This document shows, piece after piece, positions 43,686 through 53,403 of a stretch of DNA of 64,000 nucleotides. The position numbers and the translations under genes were made by a program. Every line of letters begins with the position of its first letter. Within the stretch, counting starts at the first letter, position 1. Origin of the DNA: Blautia schinkii (GTDB taxonomy: Bacteria > Bacillota > Clostridia > Lachnospirales > Lachnospiraceae); NCBI RefSeq assembly GCF_013304825.1, contig NZ_JAAWUO010000009.1:1-64000 (forward strand), read 5' to 3'. The notes under the pieces are model-generated. The model saw nothing but the letters and a program-made list of their open reading frames with translations, had not been told where the DNA came from and searched no databases.

Positions 43686-45079
43686 TGGCAGATGCAAAAA
43701 TGTTAAAAAAAGTGCCTGTAAGAGAGCAGGATCCTAAGGTACGTGCGACAAACTTCGAGGAAGTATGTCTTGGATATAATCAGGAAGAAGCAATGGAAGA
43801 GGCACAGAGATGTCTCGGCTGTAAGAAACCGAAATGTGTGGAGGGATGTCCGGTATCCATCGACATTCCGGGATTCATTGAACACATCAAAGAAGGCAAC
43901 ATGGAAGAGGCTTACAAAGTGATCGGATTATCTTCTGCACTTCCGGCTATCTGCGGCCGTGTATGTCCACAGGAGTCCCAGTGTGAGGGACAGTGTATCC
44001 GCGGTAAGAAAGGTGAAGCTGTTTCTATCGGTAAACTTGAGAGATTCGTTGCTGACTATGCTCTTGAGCATGATATCAAACCTGCCGGAGCAGAAGTTAA
44101 GAACGGACACAAGGTTGCAGTTATCGGTTCCGGTCCTTCCGGACTTACATGTGCAGGCGACCTTGCAAAGGCTGGTTACGATGTAACTGTATTCGAGGCT
44201 CTTCATGAGCTTGGCGGTGTTCTTGTTTACGGTATTCCGGAGTTCCGTCTTCCGAAACAGAAAGTCGTTAAGAAAGAAATCGAGAAAGTTAAAGAGTTAG
44301 GCGTTAAATTCGAGACAAATGTAGTCATTGGTAAATCCACTACTATCGATCAGCTGATTGAGGAAGAAGGATTCGAGGCTGTATTTATCGGTTCCGGTGC
44401 AGGTCTTCCGATGTTTATGGGTATTCCGGGTGAGAATGCCAGTGGTGTATTTTCTGCTAATGAGTACCTTACAAGAAGCAACCTCATGAAAGCATTCGAT
44501 GATTCATACGATACACCGATCGCAGCAGGCAAGAAAGTTGCAGTTGTCGGTGGCGGTAATGTTGCTATGGATGCTGCAAGAACAGCTCTGAGACTTGGTG
44601 CGGAAGTACATATCGTGTACAGAAGAAGTGAAGCTGAGCTTCCTGCCAGAGCAGAGGAAGTTCATCACGCTAAGGAAGAGGGCATCATCTTTGACCTTCT
44701 TACTAATCCGAAGGAGATCCTTGTGGATGAGAACGGACATGTAAACGGTATGAAAGTTGTTAAGATGGAGCTTGGTGAGCCAGATGCTTCCGGAAGAAGA
44801 CGTCCGGTAGAGATTCCTGGTTCCGAGTATGAGATGGATGTGGATACAGTTATCATGTCTCTCGGTACTTCACCTAACCCTCTTATTTCTTCCACAACCA
44901 AAGGCCTTGACATCAACAAGAGAAGATGTATCGTTGCTGAGGAGGAGACTGGTAAGACATCTAAGGATGGTGTATACGCAGGTGGAGATGCCGTTACAGG
45001 TGCAGCTACCGTAATCCTTGCAATGGGTGCTGGTAAAGCAGGCGCAAGAGGTATTGATGAATATCTGAAAAATAAATAA
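43685..45079 (+). CDS. nfnB: NfnB-type / glutamate synthase small-subunit-like oxidoreductase
   Basis: 464 residues. N-terminal Fe-S cysteines: CLGCKKPKCVEGCP and CGRVCPQESQCEGQC. FAD and NADPH Rossmann motifs are VIGSGPSGLTCAGDLA and VVGGGNVAMDAART. The partner gene nfnA ends at the base where this ATG begins (TAATG), which supports one complex. A free GltD is unlikely as no gltB is near. Confidence 0.9.
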   Translation: MADAKMLKKVPVREQDPKVRATNFEEVCLGYNQEEAMEEAQRCLGCKKPKCVEGCPVSIDIPGFIEHIKEGNMEEAYKVIGLSSALPAICGRVCPQESQCEGQCIRGKKGEAVSIGKLERFVADYALEHDIKPAGAEVKNGHKVAVIGSGPSGLTCAGDLAKAGYDVTVFEALHELGGVLVYGIPEFRLPKQKVVKKEIEKVKELGVKFETNVVIGKSTTIDQLIEEEGFEAVFIGSGAGLPMFMGIPGENASGVFSANEYLTRSNLMKAFDDSYDTPIAAGKKVAVVGGGNVAMDAARTALRLGAEVHIVYRRSEAELPARAEEVHHAKEEGIIFDLLTNPKEILVDENGHVNGMKVVKMELGEPDASGRRRPVEIPGSEYEMDVDTVIMSLGTSPNPLISSTTKGLDINKRRCIVAEEETGKTSKDGVYAGGDAVTGAATVILAMGAGKAGARGIDEYLKNK

Positions 45080-45100
45080 ACAGAAGCTCTGTTTATAAAG

Positions 45101-45150
45101 AGTCTTCCGGCTGCAGCTGCCATATATGGCACAAGCCGGGAGGCTTTTTT
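45101..45150 (+). terminator. terminator of the nfnAB operon
   Basis: AGTCTTCCGGCT (45101-45112) pairs with AGCCGGGAGGCT (45134-45145), followed by TTTTT. Confidence 0.85.
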
Positions 45151-45215
45151 GCTCTTTTTTTAAAAAAATCATGAGAAAAAAAGAACATTTGTTTGATTTT
45201 CCTATCAAGTGTGGA

Positions 45216-45244
45216 TTGTAAGTTGTCTGCAATTATGCTATAAT
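45216..45244 (+). promoter_or_regulatory. sigma-A promoter of uppP
   Basis: TTGTAA (45216-45221), a 17-base spacer and TATAAT (45239-45244) with an upstream TG giving an extended -10. Confidence 0.65.
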
Positions 45245-45279
45245 GTGTTGGAAAAATTTTTAGAAAAGGAAATATAATT

Positions 45280-46155
45280 ATGTCAGTAATACATGCGATT
45301 ATATTAGGAATCCTGCAGGGCATCACAGAATTTCTTCCGGTGAGCAGTTTCGGACATCTCTGTGCAGCACAGCATCTGATGGGCGGAACCAGAGGTTCAG
45401 GTGCACTTTTTGAAGTAATGCTTCATATAGGAACAATGGCAGCCCTTATCTTATTTTTATGGAAAGATATCAGGAAGATCGGAATTGAGCTGATTGGAAT
45501 GATCATGGATCTGATCGGTAATGCGAATATTTTTCTTTATAACAGAAGAACAGGAAAGAATCTTACTTATGCCAGGATCGTAACAGGTACTTACCGTAAA
45601 CTTACTGCACTTCTTATTGTTTCTACACTTCCTACAATGCTGATCGGATATCAGTGTAAACGTCTTATTGTGCGTACAGCAGCATCTCATATGTTTTCTG
45701 GTATTGGATTGCTGCTTACCGGAGTAATTCTTCTTGTAGTAGATTACAGCAATATAAATGGAAATAAAGGAACAAGAGAAGCTGACTACGGGGATGCCAT
45801 GTGGATGGGAATCTGCCAGGGAATTTCTGTATTTCCGGGGATATCGAGACTGGGACTTACTATGAGCGCGGGGCTTTTCTGTGGAATGAGCAGGAAATTT
45901 GCTGTAAAATATTCTCTGCTCATGAGCATTCCGGCAGTGATCGGAGCATTTTTTGTTGAGATGGGAGAATTCACCTCAGTAAGCATGACTGTAGGCAGAG
46001 GATTTACATACATTCTCGGAATGCTTGTGGCTGGAATTGTTGGGTACCTGGTGATCCGCTTTATGGTGAATCTTGTGAATCAGCTTAAACTGCGATATTT
46101 TGCATTTTATTGTTTCGCAGCCGGGATTATTGTACTGGCAGCGAATTATATTTAA
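45280..46155 (+). CDS. uppP: undecaprenyl-diphosphatase UppP/BacA
   Basis: 291 residues, membrane protein with about eight helices. It dephosphorylates undecaprenyl diphosphate for cell-wall lipid recycling and can give bacitracin tolerance. The two active-site motifs are LQGITEFLPVSSFGHL (near the N-terminus) and CQGISVFPGISRLG; the usual PGxSRSG has Leu for the second Ser. An AAGGA ribosome binding site lies before the ATG. Confidence 0.95.
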   Translation: MSVIHAIILGILQGITEFLPVSSFGHLCAAQHLMGGTRGSGALFEVMLHIGTMAALILFLWKDIRKIGIELIGMIMDLIGNANIFLYNRRTGKNLTYARIVTGTYRKLTALLIVSTLPTMLIGYQCKRLIVRTAASHMFSGIGLLLTGVILLVVDYSNINGNKGTREADYGDAMWMGICQGISVFPGISRLGLTMSAGLFCGMSRKFAVKYSLLMSIPAVIGAFFVEMGEFTSVSMTVGRGFTYILGMLVAGIVGYLVIRFMVNLVNQLKLRYFAFYCFAAGIIVLAANYI

Positions 46156-46208
46156 CCGAATGCGGATGATTTTATCCGCCTGAATTATTAACTGGGAGGA
46201 ATCTGATA

Positions 46209-48968
46209 ATGGCAGCATCAAAAACAACAAAAAAAAGAAAGAAAAAGACTGCACAGAAGCAGCAGCCTGCCGAAAACAGATTTCAGACCGAAATTCTTAT
46301 TCTGGTAGTACTTGCAGCATGTATCATCCTGATGATCAGTGCTTTTGGAATGGGCGGTATTGTGGGCAATGCCATCAGCAGCATATCTTTTGGAATTATG
46401 GGAATGTGTGCATATCTGTTTCCTGTTGTGCTGTTTGGCGGAGTAGCATTTTTGCTGGTCAACAGTTCGAATCGTCTTGCGTATAAGAAATTTTTTGCGG
46501 GGATCGTTTTTTTTGTATTTCTCTGCGGTCTGCTGCAGCTTCTGACAGAAGGTTATACACCCAGCACAACATTTGCAGATTATTATTCTTTAAGCTCTGA
46601 GTATCATACAGGAGGAGGCGTATTCGGAGGTGCAATCTGTATTTCCACTGCTTCTGCGTTTGGTGTGGCAGGAGGTGCGGTGATCATTGTGCTGGTACTT
46701 CTGGTTTCCCTGATCATTATCACCCAGAAATCATTTTTCGGATTTATGAACAAAATCCTGGATCTGATTTCAGGTGCAGTGGAAGAGGGCAGGGAGGCTT
46801 ATCTGGAAGGACAGCCTGACCGTGAAAAGAAAAAAGAGCTCCGCAGAAAGCTCCGCGCAGAGAAGAGAGCAGAGAAGATACGTCTTCTTGAAGAGGAACT
46901 GGCAGAGGAAGAACTGGCTATGGCAGGATCAGTTCCTGAGACCGCCGGAAAGAAGAAATTCGGGAAGAAATCTGCCAGAGCAGAAAAAGAAAGACAGGCG
47001 GCAGTGAAAGCGAACCGTAAGGGAGAGTTTAATCTTCCTTCTTTTCTTGATGAAGAAAAAGCAGAACTTCCGGCGGAGACTGATCTGACAGATAAGGAGA
47101 AGCAGGAAGCAGAGGAGAAACAGCCTTCTCATGAAGTTCCGTTGGAATTTCAAATCCATCGATCAACACCTGCACCACAGGCTTTTGAGGAGCCGGAGGA
47201 ACCCGATTTTGAGCGTGATATCCAGGAAGATATTCCAGAGGATGATTACGATGGATATGAGGATGCAGATATCCCGGAAATGAATCAGATCCTTCCGTCA
47301 GAGCCGGTATCTGCACCTGAAAAAAGGCAGAGCCGGGAGGACAGAGCTGTATCTGCCGGTACGAAAGCAGCAGATCAGGAAAAAGCAATACTGACAGAGG
47401 AGGTATCCCAACAGCCATCCAGAAACCCGAAATCTTCAAAGGCCGAGATTGAGCATGGGATCAGGAATATCCAGCATGAAATCAGCCAGAAAGAACTTCC
47501 TGAGAAGAAACCATATCAGTATCCGCCTCTTAAAATTCTGAAACGTGGGGATGGCAGATCCCAGGGCGATTCGGATGCTCATTTAAGAAAAACTGCCCAG
47601 AAGCTTCAGGATACTCTGCATAATTTTGGCGTTAATGTAACTGTAACCAATGTAAGCTGCGGACCGACTGTTACCAGATATGAACTTCAGCCTGAGATGG
47701 GAGTGAAAGTCAGCAAGATCGTAAGCCTTTCTGATGATATTAAACTGAACCTTGCTACTCCGGATATCCGTATTGAGGCACCGATTCCCGGCAAGGCAGC
47801 TGTAGGAATTGAGGTTCCGAATAAGGAGAACAGTCCTGTTATGCTCCGGGATATTCTCCAGTCTGATGAATTTAAGAATGCCAAATCCAAGCTTTCTTTT
47901 GCAGCAGGTAAAGATATTGCAGGGAAACCGGTCGTGGCAGATATTGCCAAGATGCCCCATCTTCTGATCGCCGGTGCTACTGGTTCAGGTAAATCTGTGT
48001 GTATCAATACTCTTATCATCAGCATTCTTTATAAGGCAACACCGGATGAAGTTCGTCTGATCATGATTGATCCGAAGGTAGTAGAGCTGAGTGTATACAA
48101 TGGTATTCCGCATCTGTTTATTCCTGTTGTCACAGATCCGAAGAAGGCTGCAGGTGCTCTGAACTGGGCTGTTTCTGAGATGACAAGCCGTTACAATGCT
48201 TTTGCAGAGTACGGAGTGCGTAATCTTGGAGAATATAATAAAAAAGTTGCAAATATGCGTGTTCCGGAGGGAGAAAAAGCTCCTGAGAAGATGCCGCAGA
48301 TCGTGATCATCGTAGACGAGCTTGCGGACCTTATGATGGTAGCACCTGGTGAGGTGGAGGATGCTATCTGCCGTCTTGCACAGCTGGCCCGTGCTGCAGG
48401 CATTCATCTGATCATTGCAACGCAAAGACCGTCTGTAAATGTCATTACAGGTCTGATCAAAGCGAATATGCCGTCCAGAATTGCATTCTCCGTGTCTTCA
48501 GGAGTGGATTCCAGAACGATTCTGGATATGAATGGTGCGGAAAAACTTCTCGGCAAAGGAGACATGCTGTTTTATCCGCAGGGATATCAGAAACCTGCCA
48601 GACTGCAGGGGGCGTTTGTGTCTGATGAAGAAGTCAGTGCTGTTGTAGAATATGTTTCTAATAAGAATCAGGGAGCAGTCTATGACACTTCCATTGAGAA
48701 GCAGGTGAATACTGCCAGCGCAGCAGGAGGAGCCGGTGGAGGTGACAGAGACGTATACTTTACAGATGCGGGTAAGTTCATTATTGAGAAAGAGAAGGCT
48801 TCCATCGGCATGCTACAGCGTATGTTTAAGATCGGATTTAACCGTGCTGCAAGGATCATGGACCAGCTGTGTGATGCTGGCGTTGTAGGCCCGGAGGAAG
48901 GAACCAAGCCTCGTAAAGTACTGATGTCAGCAGAAGAGTTTGAGAATTATCTGGAGGAGAACGGCTGA
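46209..48968 (+). CDS. ftsK: DNA translocase FtsK/SpoIIIE
   Basis: 919 residues. About four N-terminal membrane helices (residues 25-180) with a short basic tail before them. A charged Lys/Glu/Pro-rich linker (about 190-440) follows. The RecA-like motor has Walker [13 protein letters not shown] (about 588) and Walker [14 protein letters not shown]-terminal winged-helix gamma domain ends the protein and would recognise polar DNA motifs. It pumps chromosome DNA through the division or spore septum. Whether it acts as FtsK or SpoIIIE is not decided. It shares one base with rlmH (ATG overlaps the stop). Confidence 0.95.
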   Translation: MAASKTTKKRKKKTAQKQQPAENRFQTEILILVVLAACIILMISAFGMGGIVGNAISSISFGIMGMCAYLFPVVLFGGVAFLLVNSSNRLAYKKFFAGIVFFVFLCGLLQLLTEGYTPSTTFADYYSLSSEYHTGGGVFGGAICISTASAFGVAGGAVIIVLVLLVSLIIITQKSFFGFMNKILDLISGAVEEGREAYLEGQPDREKKKELRRKLRAEKRAEKIRLLEEELAEEELAMAGSVPETAGKKKFGKKSARAEKERQAAVKANRKGEFNLPSFLDEEKAELPAETDLTDKEKQEAEEKQPSHEVPLEFQIHRSTPAPQAFEEPEEPDFERDIQEDIPEDDYDGYEDADIPEMNQILPSEPVSAPEKRQSREDRAVSAGTKAADQEKAILTEEVSQQPSRNPKSSKAEIEHGIRNIQHEISQKELPEKKPYQYPPLKILKRGDGRSQGDSDAHLRKTAQKLQDTLHNFGVNVTVTNVSCGPTVTRYELQPEMGVKVSKIVSLSDDIKLNLATPDIRIEAPIPGKAAVGIEVPNKENSPVMLRDILQSDEFKNAKSKLSFAAGKDIAGKPVVADIAKMPHLLIAGATGSGKSVCINTLIISILYKATPDEVRLIMIDPKVVELSVYNGIPHLFIPVVTDPKKAAGALNWAVSEMTSRYNAFAEYGVRNLGEYNKKVANMRVPEGEKAPEKMPQIVIIVDELADLMMVAPGEVEDAICRLAQLARAAGIHLIIATQRPSVNVITGLIKANMPSRIAFSVSSGVDSRTILDMNGAEKLLGKGDMLFYPQGYQKPARLQGAFVSDEEVSAVVEYVSNKNQGAVYDTSIEKQVNTASAAGGAGGGDRDVYFTDAGKFIIEKEKASIGMLQRMFKIGFNRAARIMDQLCDAGVVGPEEGTKPRKVLMSAEEFENYLEENG

Positions 48969-49447
48969 TGAAGATAAGCATTCTTACTGTAGGGAAAATC
49001 AAAGAAAAATATTTAAGAGATGCGATCGCAGAGTATTCCAAGCGGCTCAGCCGTTACTGCAAGCTGGAGATCATAGAGACAGCCGATGAGAAAACACCGG
49101 ACAATGCCAGTGAGACAGTGGAGGATTCCATCAGGAACAAAGAGGGTGAACGTCTTTTGAAATATATTAAGGATGATGCGTTTGTGATTACCCTGGAGAT
49201 TGCAGGAGAACAGCTCACTTCTGAGAAATTTGCAGAAAAGATCAACAATCTGGGAATCAGGGGAAACAGCCATATCCAGTTTGTGATCGGAGGTTCCATA
49301 GGACTTGGAAAGGAAGTGCTTAAAAGATCCGACTATGCTCTCAGCTTTTCCAAAATGACATTCCCGCACCAGCTGATGAGGGTGATCCTTCTGGAACAGA
49401 TCTACAGAAGCTATCGCATTATTAACGGTGAACCATATCATAAATAA
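48968..49447 (+). CDS. rlmH: 23S rRNA (pseudouridine1915-N3) methyltransferase RlmH
   Basis: 159 residues, full length. SPOUT-class methyltransferase acting on helix 69 of 23S rRNA. Signatures: [26 protein letters not shown], and the C-terminal LLEQIYRSYRIINGEPYHK. ATG overlaps the ftsK stop, so translation is coupled. Confidence 0.97.
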   Translation: MKISILTVGKIKEKYLRDAIAEYSKRLSRYCKLEIIETADEKTPDNASETVEDSIRNKEGERLLKYIKDDAFVITLEIAGEQLTSEKFAEKINNLGIRGNSHIQFVIGGSIGLGKEVLKRSDYALSFSKMTFPHQLMRVILLEQIYRSYRIINGEPYHK

Positions 49448-49608
49448 AATATCTGCTTTAAAGGAAGAGACCGTTTATGCCAGAACAGAGACATACCGCG
49501 CGAATTTATGCGATCAGCATAAATTCTGTGCATCGCGAAGCGTGTTACTGAGAACGGAGCGAACAGTAATTTGGCAGTGCCCAGCAGTATTTCAGGCGAA
49601 ACAATAAC
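49448..49608. other. intergenic stretch with nested palindromes, no gene
   Basis: GAATTTATGC (49502-49511) pairs with GCATAAATTC (49517-49526); CGCG pairs flank it. TTACTG (49545-49550) pairs with CAGTAA further on (about 49564-49569). There is no T run and no ORF. It may be a dispersed palindromic element or an RNA leader/trailer; I cannot tell. Confidence 0.5.
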
Positions 49609-49636
49609 TTGACAATTCCCTGATTTGTAGTATGAT
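49609..49636 (+). promoter_or_regulatory. sigma-A promoter of groES
   Basis: TTGACA (49609-49614), a 16-base spacer and TATGAT (49631-49636). Confidence 0.75.
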
Positions 49637-49646
49637 AAGAAAAGAG

Positions 49647-49671
49647 TAGCACTCGAGATAAAAGAGTGCTA
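49647..49671 (+). promoter_or_regulatory. CIRCE operator (HrcA binding site)
   Basis: TAGCACTC (49647-49654), nine bases, GAGTGCTA (49664-49671). This is the standard CIRCE palindrome. It lies between the promoter and the groES start, so HrcA would repress the gene except under heat or misfolding stress. Confidence 0.97.
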
Positions 49672-49696
49672 ATAATACAGAAAGAAGGAAATCATT

Positions 49697-49984
49697 ATGG
49701 CATTAAAACCAGTTCAGGACAGAGTCATCGTGAAGTATTTTGAGACAGAGGATAAGACAGCATCCGGCATCGTACTTCCGGATAGCTCCAGGGAGAAGAC
49801 ACAGCAGGCAGAGGTTATCGCAGTAGGCGGCGGTAAGGTCGTAGACGGTAAGGAAGTACCGGTACAGGTGAAACCGGGCGACCGTGTTATCTATGGTAAA
49901 TACACAGGAACTGAGATTAAATATGAAGGTGAGAAATATCTGGTGATCAATGCCGATGATATTATTGCCATTGTAGAGGAATAA
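49697..49984 (+). CDS. groES: co-chaperonin GroES
   Basis: 95 residues, full length. Forms the lid of the GroEL chamber. Begins MALKPVQDRVIVKYFETEDKT in part, has GIVLPDSS in the mobile-loop region, and ends INADDIIAIVEE. Its promoter and CIRCE site are intact. In most bacteria groEL follows at once; here the next frame is a broken MATE gene, so GroEL must be encoded elsewhere. Confidence 0.97.
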   Translation: MALKPVQDRVIVKYFETEDKTASGIVLPDSSREKTQQAEVIAVGGGKVVDGKEVPVQVKPGDRVIYGKYTGTEIKYEGEKYLVINADDIIAIVEE

Positions 49985-50560
49985 TGAAGAATTTTTACCG
50001 CAATTTTCTGAAACTGTGTTCCATGCTGGTGCTGCAGAATGTTGTGACTTTAAGCGTTAATCTTGCAGATAATATCATGCTTGGTGCATTCAGTGAAACT
50101 GCATTATCCGGTGTAACGACCGTGAATCAGGTACAGTCCGTCTTTCAGCAGCTGCTTATGGCACTGGGAGACGGACTTGTCATATTTGGCAGCCAGTACT
50201 GGGGAAAGAAGGAAACGCAGCCGGTAAGAAAGATCAGTGCCTGAGCCATGCGCACAGGCCTTTTTATTGCCCTGATCCTGTTTATTCTGGCGAGCTTTTT
50301 TCCGAGACAGCTGCTTGGGCTTTTTACAACAGATCAGACGATCATTGAGGCAGGAATGTCCTACCTGACGATCATCCGGTTTACATATTTTTCTTTGCCA
50401 TTACTCAGATACTGCTGGAACACTTCGGTGTGTGGAGATCGCAGGGATTGCATTTGCCCTGTCTGTAATGACGTTGGTGATCAACTGTACCATTAACTGG
50501 ATCCATCTTCGGGATTTTCGTTACAGAAGTCCTGGAGATTTTTATATAAAAAATTTCTTG
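49984..50560 (+). pseudogene. decayed MATE-family transporter gene
   Basis: The frame opens with MKNFYRNFLKLCSMLVLQN at an ATG overlapping the groES stop, and runs through ADNIMLGAFSETALSG, typical of a MATE N-terminus. An in-frame TGA interrupts it at 50242-50244, after which the same frame continues with a hydrophobic helix (RTGLFIALILFILASFF). Near 50400 the frame shifts by one: a helix reading EIAGIAFALSVMTLV lies in another frame (from about 50432). The second half of a MATE protein is absent. The gene is therefore dead and truncated. Confidence 0.85.
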
Positions 50561-50644
50561 ACGCATCCTGTTTCTACAGGTAGAATAATACATAAGATTT
50601 TATCGAAATGCAGTGAGAAAATCCACATATATTTCCGGATAAAC

Positions 50645-50685
50645 TTGACAATGAATAGAAGATATAGTACTATTTTACCTATATC
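50645..50685 (+). promoter_or_regulatory. promoter and palindrome upstream of the peptide transporter operon
   Basis: TTGACA (50645-50650), a 17-base spacer and TACTAT (50668-50673). The inverted repeat GATATAG (50661-50667), 11 bases, CTATATC (50679-50685) spans the -10 and start region and may be an operator. Another possible promoter, TTGACG-17-TAGAAT, lies near 50553-50581. Confidence 0.55.
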
Positions 50686-50741
50686 ATACTAACCCGGTGG
50701 GAAAATGGAGATATTCACTGGATCAGAGGAGGAACTAAGAG

Positions 50742-52316
50742 ATGAGAAAAAAAGTACTAGCAGCACTTCTTGCAGCTGCAGTAGCAGGAACTACAGTTTT
50801 TGCAGGAACAGCGGTTTTTGCAGCAGAGAATACAGAAGAAGCCAAGGCAGAGGGCGGTAATATCACTATTGCAGAGACAGCAGACCCGCAGAACATCAAT
50901 CCACTTTATGTTGTAGATCAGACAAGCTTTGATATGATGCAGGCACTGTATAGCCCGTTTTTTGAGATCGTGAACGGAGAGATGTATTACGGAAACGGAC
51001 TTTGCGAGAGTGTAACAGCCAACGATGATGCCAGCGAATTTACCCTGAAGCTGAAAGACGGACTGAAATGGCATGATGGTGAGCCGCTTACAGCAGATGA
51101 TGTTGTATTTACCATGCAGGTTCTGGTAGATGAGAAGCAGAACGTACCATATGCTTCTTATGGATATGTGAATGACAAGGCTGTAGAGGCGGAGAAGGTA
51201 GATGACCTTACAGTGAAACTTTCCCTGGGTTCTTCTTCAGCAGGTTTTCTCGGTGGACTAAGCCAGGTTTACTGCATTCCGAAACACATTTATGAGGGTG
51301 TTGAGAACATCGGTGAGAGCGATCTGAACAATAATCCGGTAGGAAACGGACCGTTTAAATTCGAAGAATATAAATCCGGCGAGTACTTTAAAGTAACGAA
51401 ATTTGATGACTATTTCCAGGATGTAAACCTGGATTCCATCACATTTAAGATCGTTAAGGATTCTAGCTCTGCCAACGCAGCACTTGCAAGCGGCGATCTG
51501 GATGCACGTCTGATCAGTGCAGATGATTATGATACAGTCAGCGCATATGATAACGTAAACATCAATACATATAATTCCGGAAGAGTTAATGCGATGTTTA
51601 TGAACGAGCTGAACGAGGATCTTCAGGATGTAAAAGTACGCCAGGCTATCGCATATGCCCTGAACAAAGAAGAGTTCTGTCAGTTTGCATTCCTTTCCGA
51701 GGATTACGCAGAGCCTGCAGACTCCCTGTTTACACCGGATACTCTCTACTATGCAAAACCGGACAACACTTATGATAATGATCCGGCTAAGGCACAGGAG
51801 CTTCTCTCTGAAGCAGGCAAGACAAGCCTTTCTCTGAACCTGATGTATATTTCCACAGATAAGACCATGGAGAGCGAGGCACTTTACGTACAGTCTGCAC
51901 TGGCTAACGTAGGAATCACAGTAAATCTTCTTCCGACGGATGAGTCCACCTTCAAGAACAAAACAAAGGATCCGGAATGTGCAGACTATGATCTGGTACT
52001 CAGCTTCTATACTTTAGGAGAGGAGCCGAGCCTTTATGCAGATATGTGCTCTTCTGACAGCCGTTCCAACTACTCCAGGATCAAGGATACAGATCTTGAT
52101 GCACTGTGGGAGAAGGGCAACAGTACAGCAGATGAGACAGAGCGAGGTGAGATATACAAGGAGATCCAGAACACCATCAACGATAATATGTATATCTACC
52201 CGATCGCATACTCCAACGGATTCTATGCTGTAAACAAAGAGTTCGGCGGTTTTGATGAGTGCCTGTTAAAAACTATTTACTATGATTACTCCAAAATCTA
52301 TACACTGGCTGAATAA
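50742..52316 (+). CDS. extracellular peptide-type substrate-binding protein (SBP_bac_5), no lipobox
   Basis: 524 residues. The N-terminus MRKKVLAALLAAAVAG is a signal peptide ending near AVFA/AENT, a signal peptidase I site. No Cys occurs near it, unlike most Gram-positive binding proteins, which are lipoproteins. The mature part has the family-5 signatures: LKDGLKWHDGEPLTADDVVF, NPVGNGPFKFEEY and VRQAIAYALNKEEF. It would feed the permease OppBC encoded next. Ligand unknown; the downstream desulfidase gene points to Cys-containing peptides. Confidence 0.9.
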   Translation: MRKKVLAALLAAAVAGTTVFAGTAVFAAENTEEAKAEGGNITIAETADPQNINPLYVVDQTSFDMMQALYSPFFEIVNGEMYYGNGLCESVTANDDASEFTLKLKDGLKWHDGEPLTADDVVFTMQVLVDEKQNVPYASYGYVNDKAVEAEKVDDLTVKLSLGSSSAGFLGGLSQVYCIPKHIYEGVENIGESDLNNNPVGNGPFKFEEYKSGEYFKVTKFDDYFQDVNLDSITFKIVKDSSSANAALASGDLDARLISADDYDTVSAYDNVNINTYNSGRVNAMFMNELNEDLQDVKVRQAIAYALNKEEFCQFAFLSEDYAEPADSLFTPDTLYYAKPDNTYDNDPAKAQELLSEAGKTSLSLNLMYISTDKTMESEALYVQSALANVGITVNLLPTDESTFKNKTKDPECADYDLVLSFYTLGEEPSLYADMCSSDSRSNYSRIKDTDLDALWEKGNSTADETERGEIYKEIQNTINDNMYIYPIAYSNGFYAVNKEFGGFDECLLKTIYYDYSKIYTLAE

Positions 52317-52326
52317 TAAATAAACA

Positions 52327-52409
52327 GCTGTTGTCTGCAAAGAACAGATAACAGCAATAAACACGGAAAAGGAAGAGGCTGACGCGGTTTTCTGCGCCAG
52401 CCGATTTCC
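52327..52409 (+). other. two intercistronic hairpins between the binding-protein gene and the permease gene
   Basis: GCTGTTGTCTG (52327-52337) pairs with CAGATAACAGC (52345-52355). GGCTGACGC (52377-52385) pairs with GCGCCAGCC (52394-52402), with outer GGAA and TTCC. No long T run follows either. Such structures between binding-protein and permease genes often slow mRNA decay and let the binding protein be made in excess; that role here is inferred. Confidence 0.6.
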
Positions 52410-52439
52410 TGTTTTCGAGGAAATTAAAGGAGGTACATT

Positions 52440-53390
52440 TTGAAGAAGATCGTAAACCGTCTGATACAGTGTATTCTTACTCTGTTTATCGTTTCCGTCC
52501 TCTGTTTTGCCCTGACAAAAGCAGCTCCGGGAGACCCGGTCCTTACTTATGTAGAGCCGAACATGAGTGAAGAGTACATTCAGAATTTAAGAGAAAGCTT
52601 AGGTCTTACAAAGCCCTTATATGAGCAGTATTTTCTGTGGCTTGGAAGGATTTTACACGGAAATTTCGGAAACTCCCTGATGAATAACCGTCCTGTTCTT
52701 ACACAGATGCTGGAACGTCTTCCTGCAACTGTGATCCTGATGGGAACCAGTATGCTTCTGGGATTTCTCATTGCCATTGTCCTTGGTCTGTATTCCGGAA
52801 AAAACAAGAACGGCATCCTGGATAAGATCACCAGTCTTTTCTGTTATGTGGGAATTTCTATTCCGACTTTCTGGTTTGGAATCATGCTGATCTATCTTTT
52901 CAGCGTTCATCTCCATATCCTGCCAAGTATCGGTATGCATTCCGATGGGAACCGCTCTTTCGGGGATCTGGTCCTTCATATGGTAATGCCATGTGCAGTC
53001 CTGACTTTTGCGAATGCATCGCAGTACATCCGGTACTTAAGAAGCAGTACCATCACAGAGATGTCCTCAGACTATGTTATGGTGCAGAAGGCTTACGGAA
53101 TGAAAGAATCCGGAATCCTTTTCCGCCACGTTCTGAAAAACGCCATGCTGCCTATGATCACAGTCCTGGGAATGAGCCTGCAGTCACTGGTATCCGGTGC
53201 CATTATCACAGAGCAGGTTTTTGCATGGCCGGGAATCGGTCAGCTGGCAGTTACAGCAGTTATGCAGTATGATTATCCACTGATCATGGGAATCACCATG
53301 TTTACTGCACTTCTTGTGGTACTGGGAAATCTGCTGGCAGACATTCTGTATGCAGTTTTTGATCCAAGGATCCGCAAGGCCGGATGTTAG
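52440..53390 (+). CDS. oppB: peptide ABC transporter permease (OppB/DppB type)
   Basis: 316 residues from a TTG start six bases after AAAGGAGG. About six membrane helices; KAAPGDPV near the N-terminus and the EAA-loop ATPase contact near VMVQKAYGMKESGI. Next gene oppC starts 13 bases on. Confidence 0.92.
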   Translation: MKKIVNRLIQCILTLFIVSVLCFALTKAAPGDPVLTYVEPNMSEEYIQNLRESLGLTKPLYEQYFLWLGRILHGNFGNSLMNNRPVLTQMLERLPATVILMGTSMLLGFLIAIVLGLYSGKNKNGILDKITSLFCYVGISIPTFWFGIMLIYLFSVHLHILPSIGMHSDGNRSFGDLVLHMVMPCAVLTFANASQYIRYLRSSTITEMSSDYVMVQKAYGMKESGILFRHVLKNAMLPMITVLGMSLQSLVSGAIITEQVFAWPGIGQLAVTAVMQYDYPLIMGITMFTALLVVLGNLLADILYAVFDPRIRKAGC

Positions 53391-53403
53391 GAGGTGAAGG
53401 AAC

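Noticed and set aside
50242-50244. TGA as a selenocysteine codon in the MATE gene
   Set aside because: No SECIS-like need in this family, and a frameshift and loss of the second half show a pseudogene.
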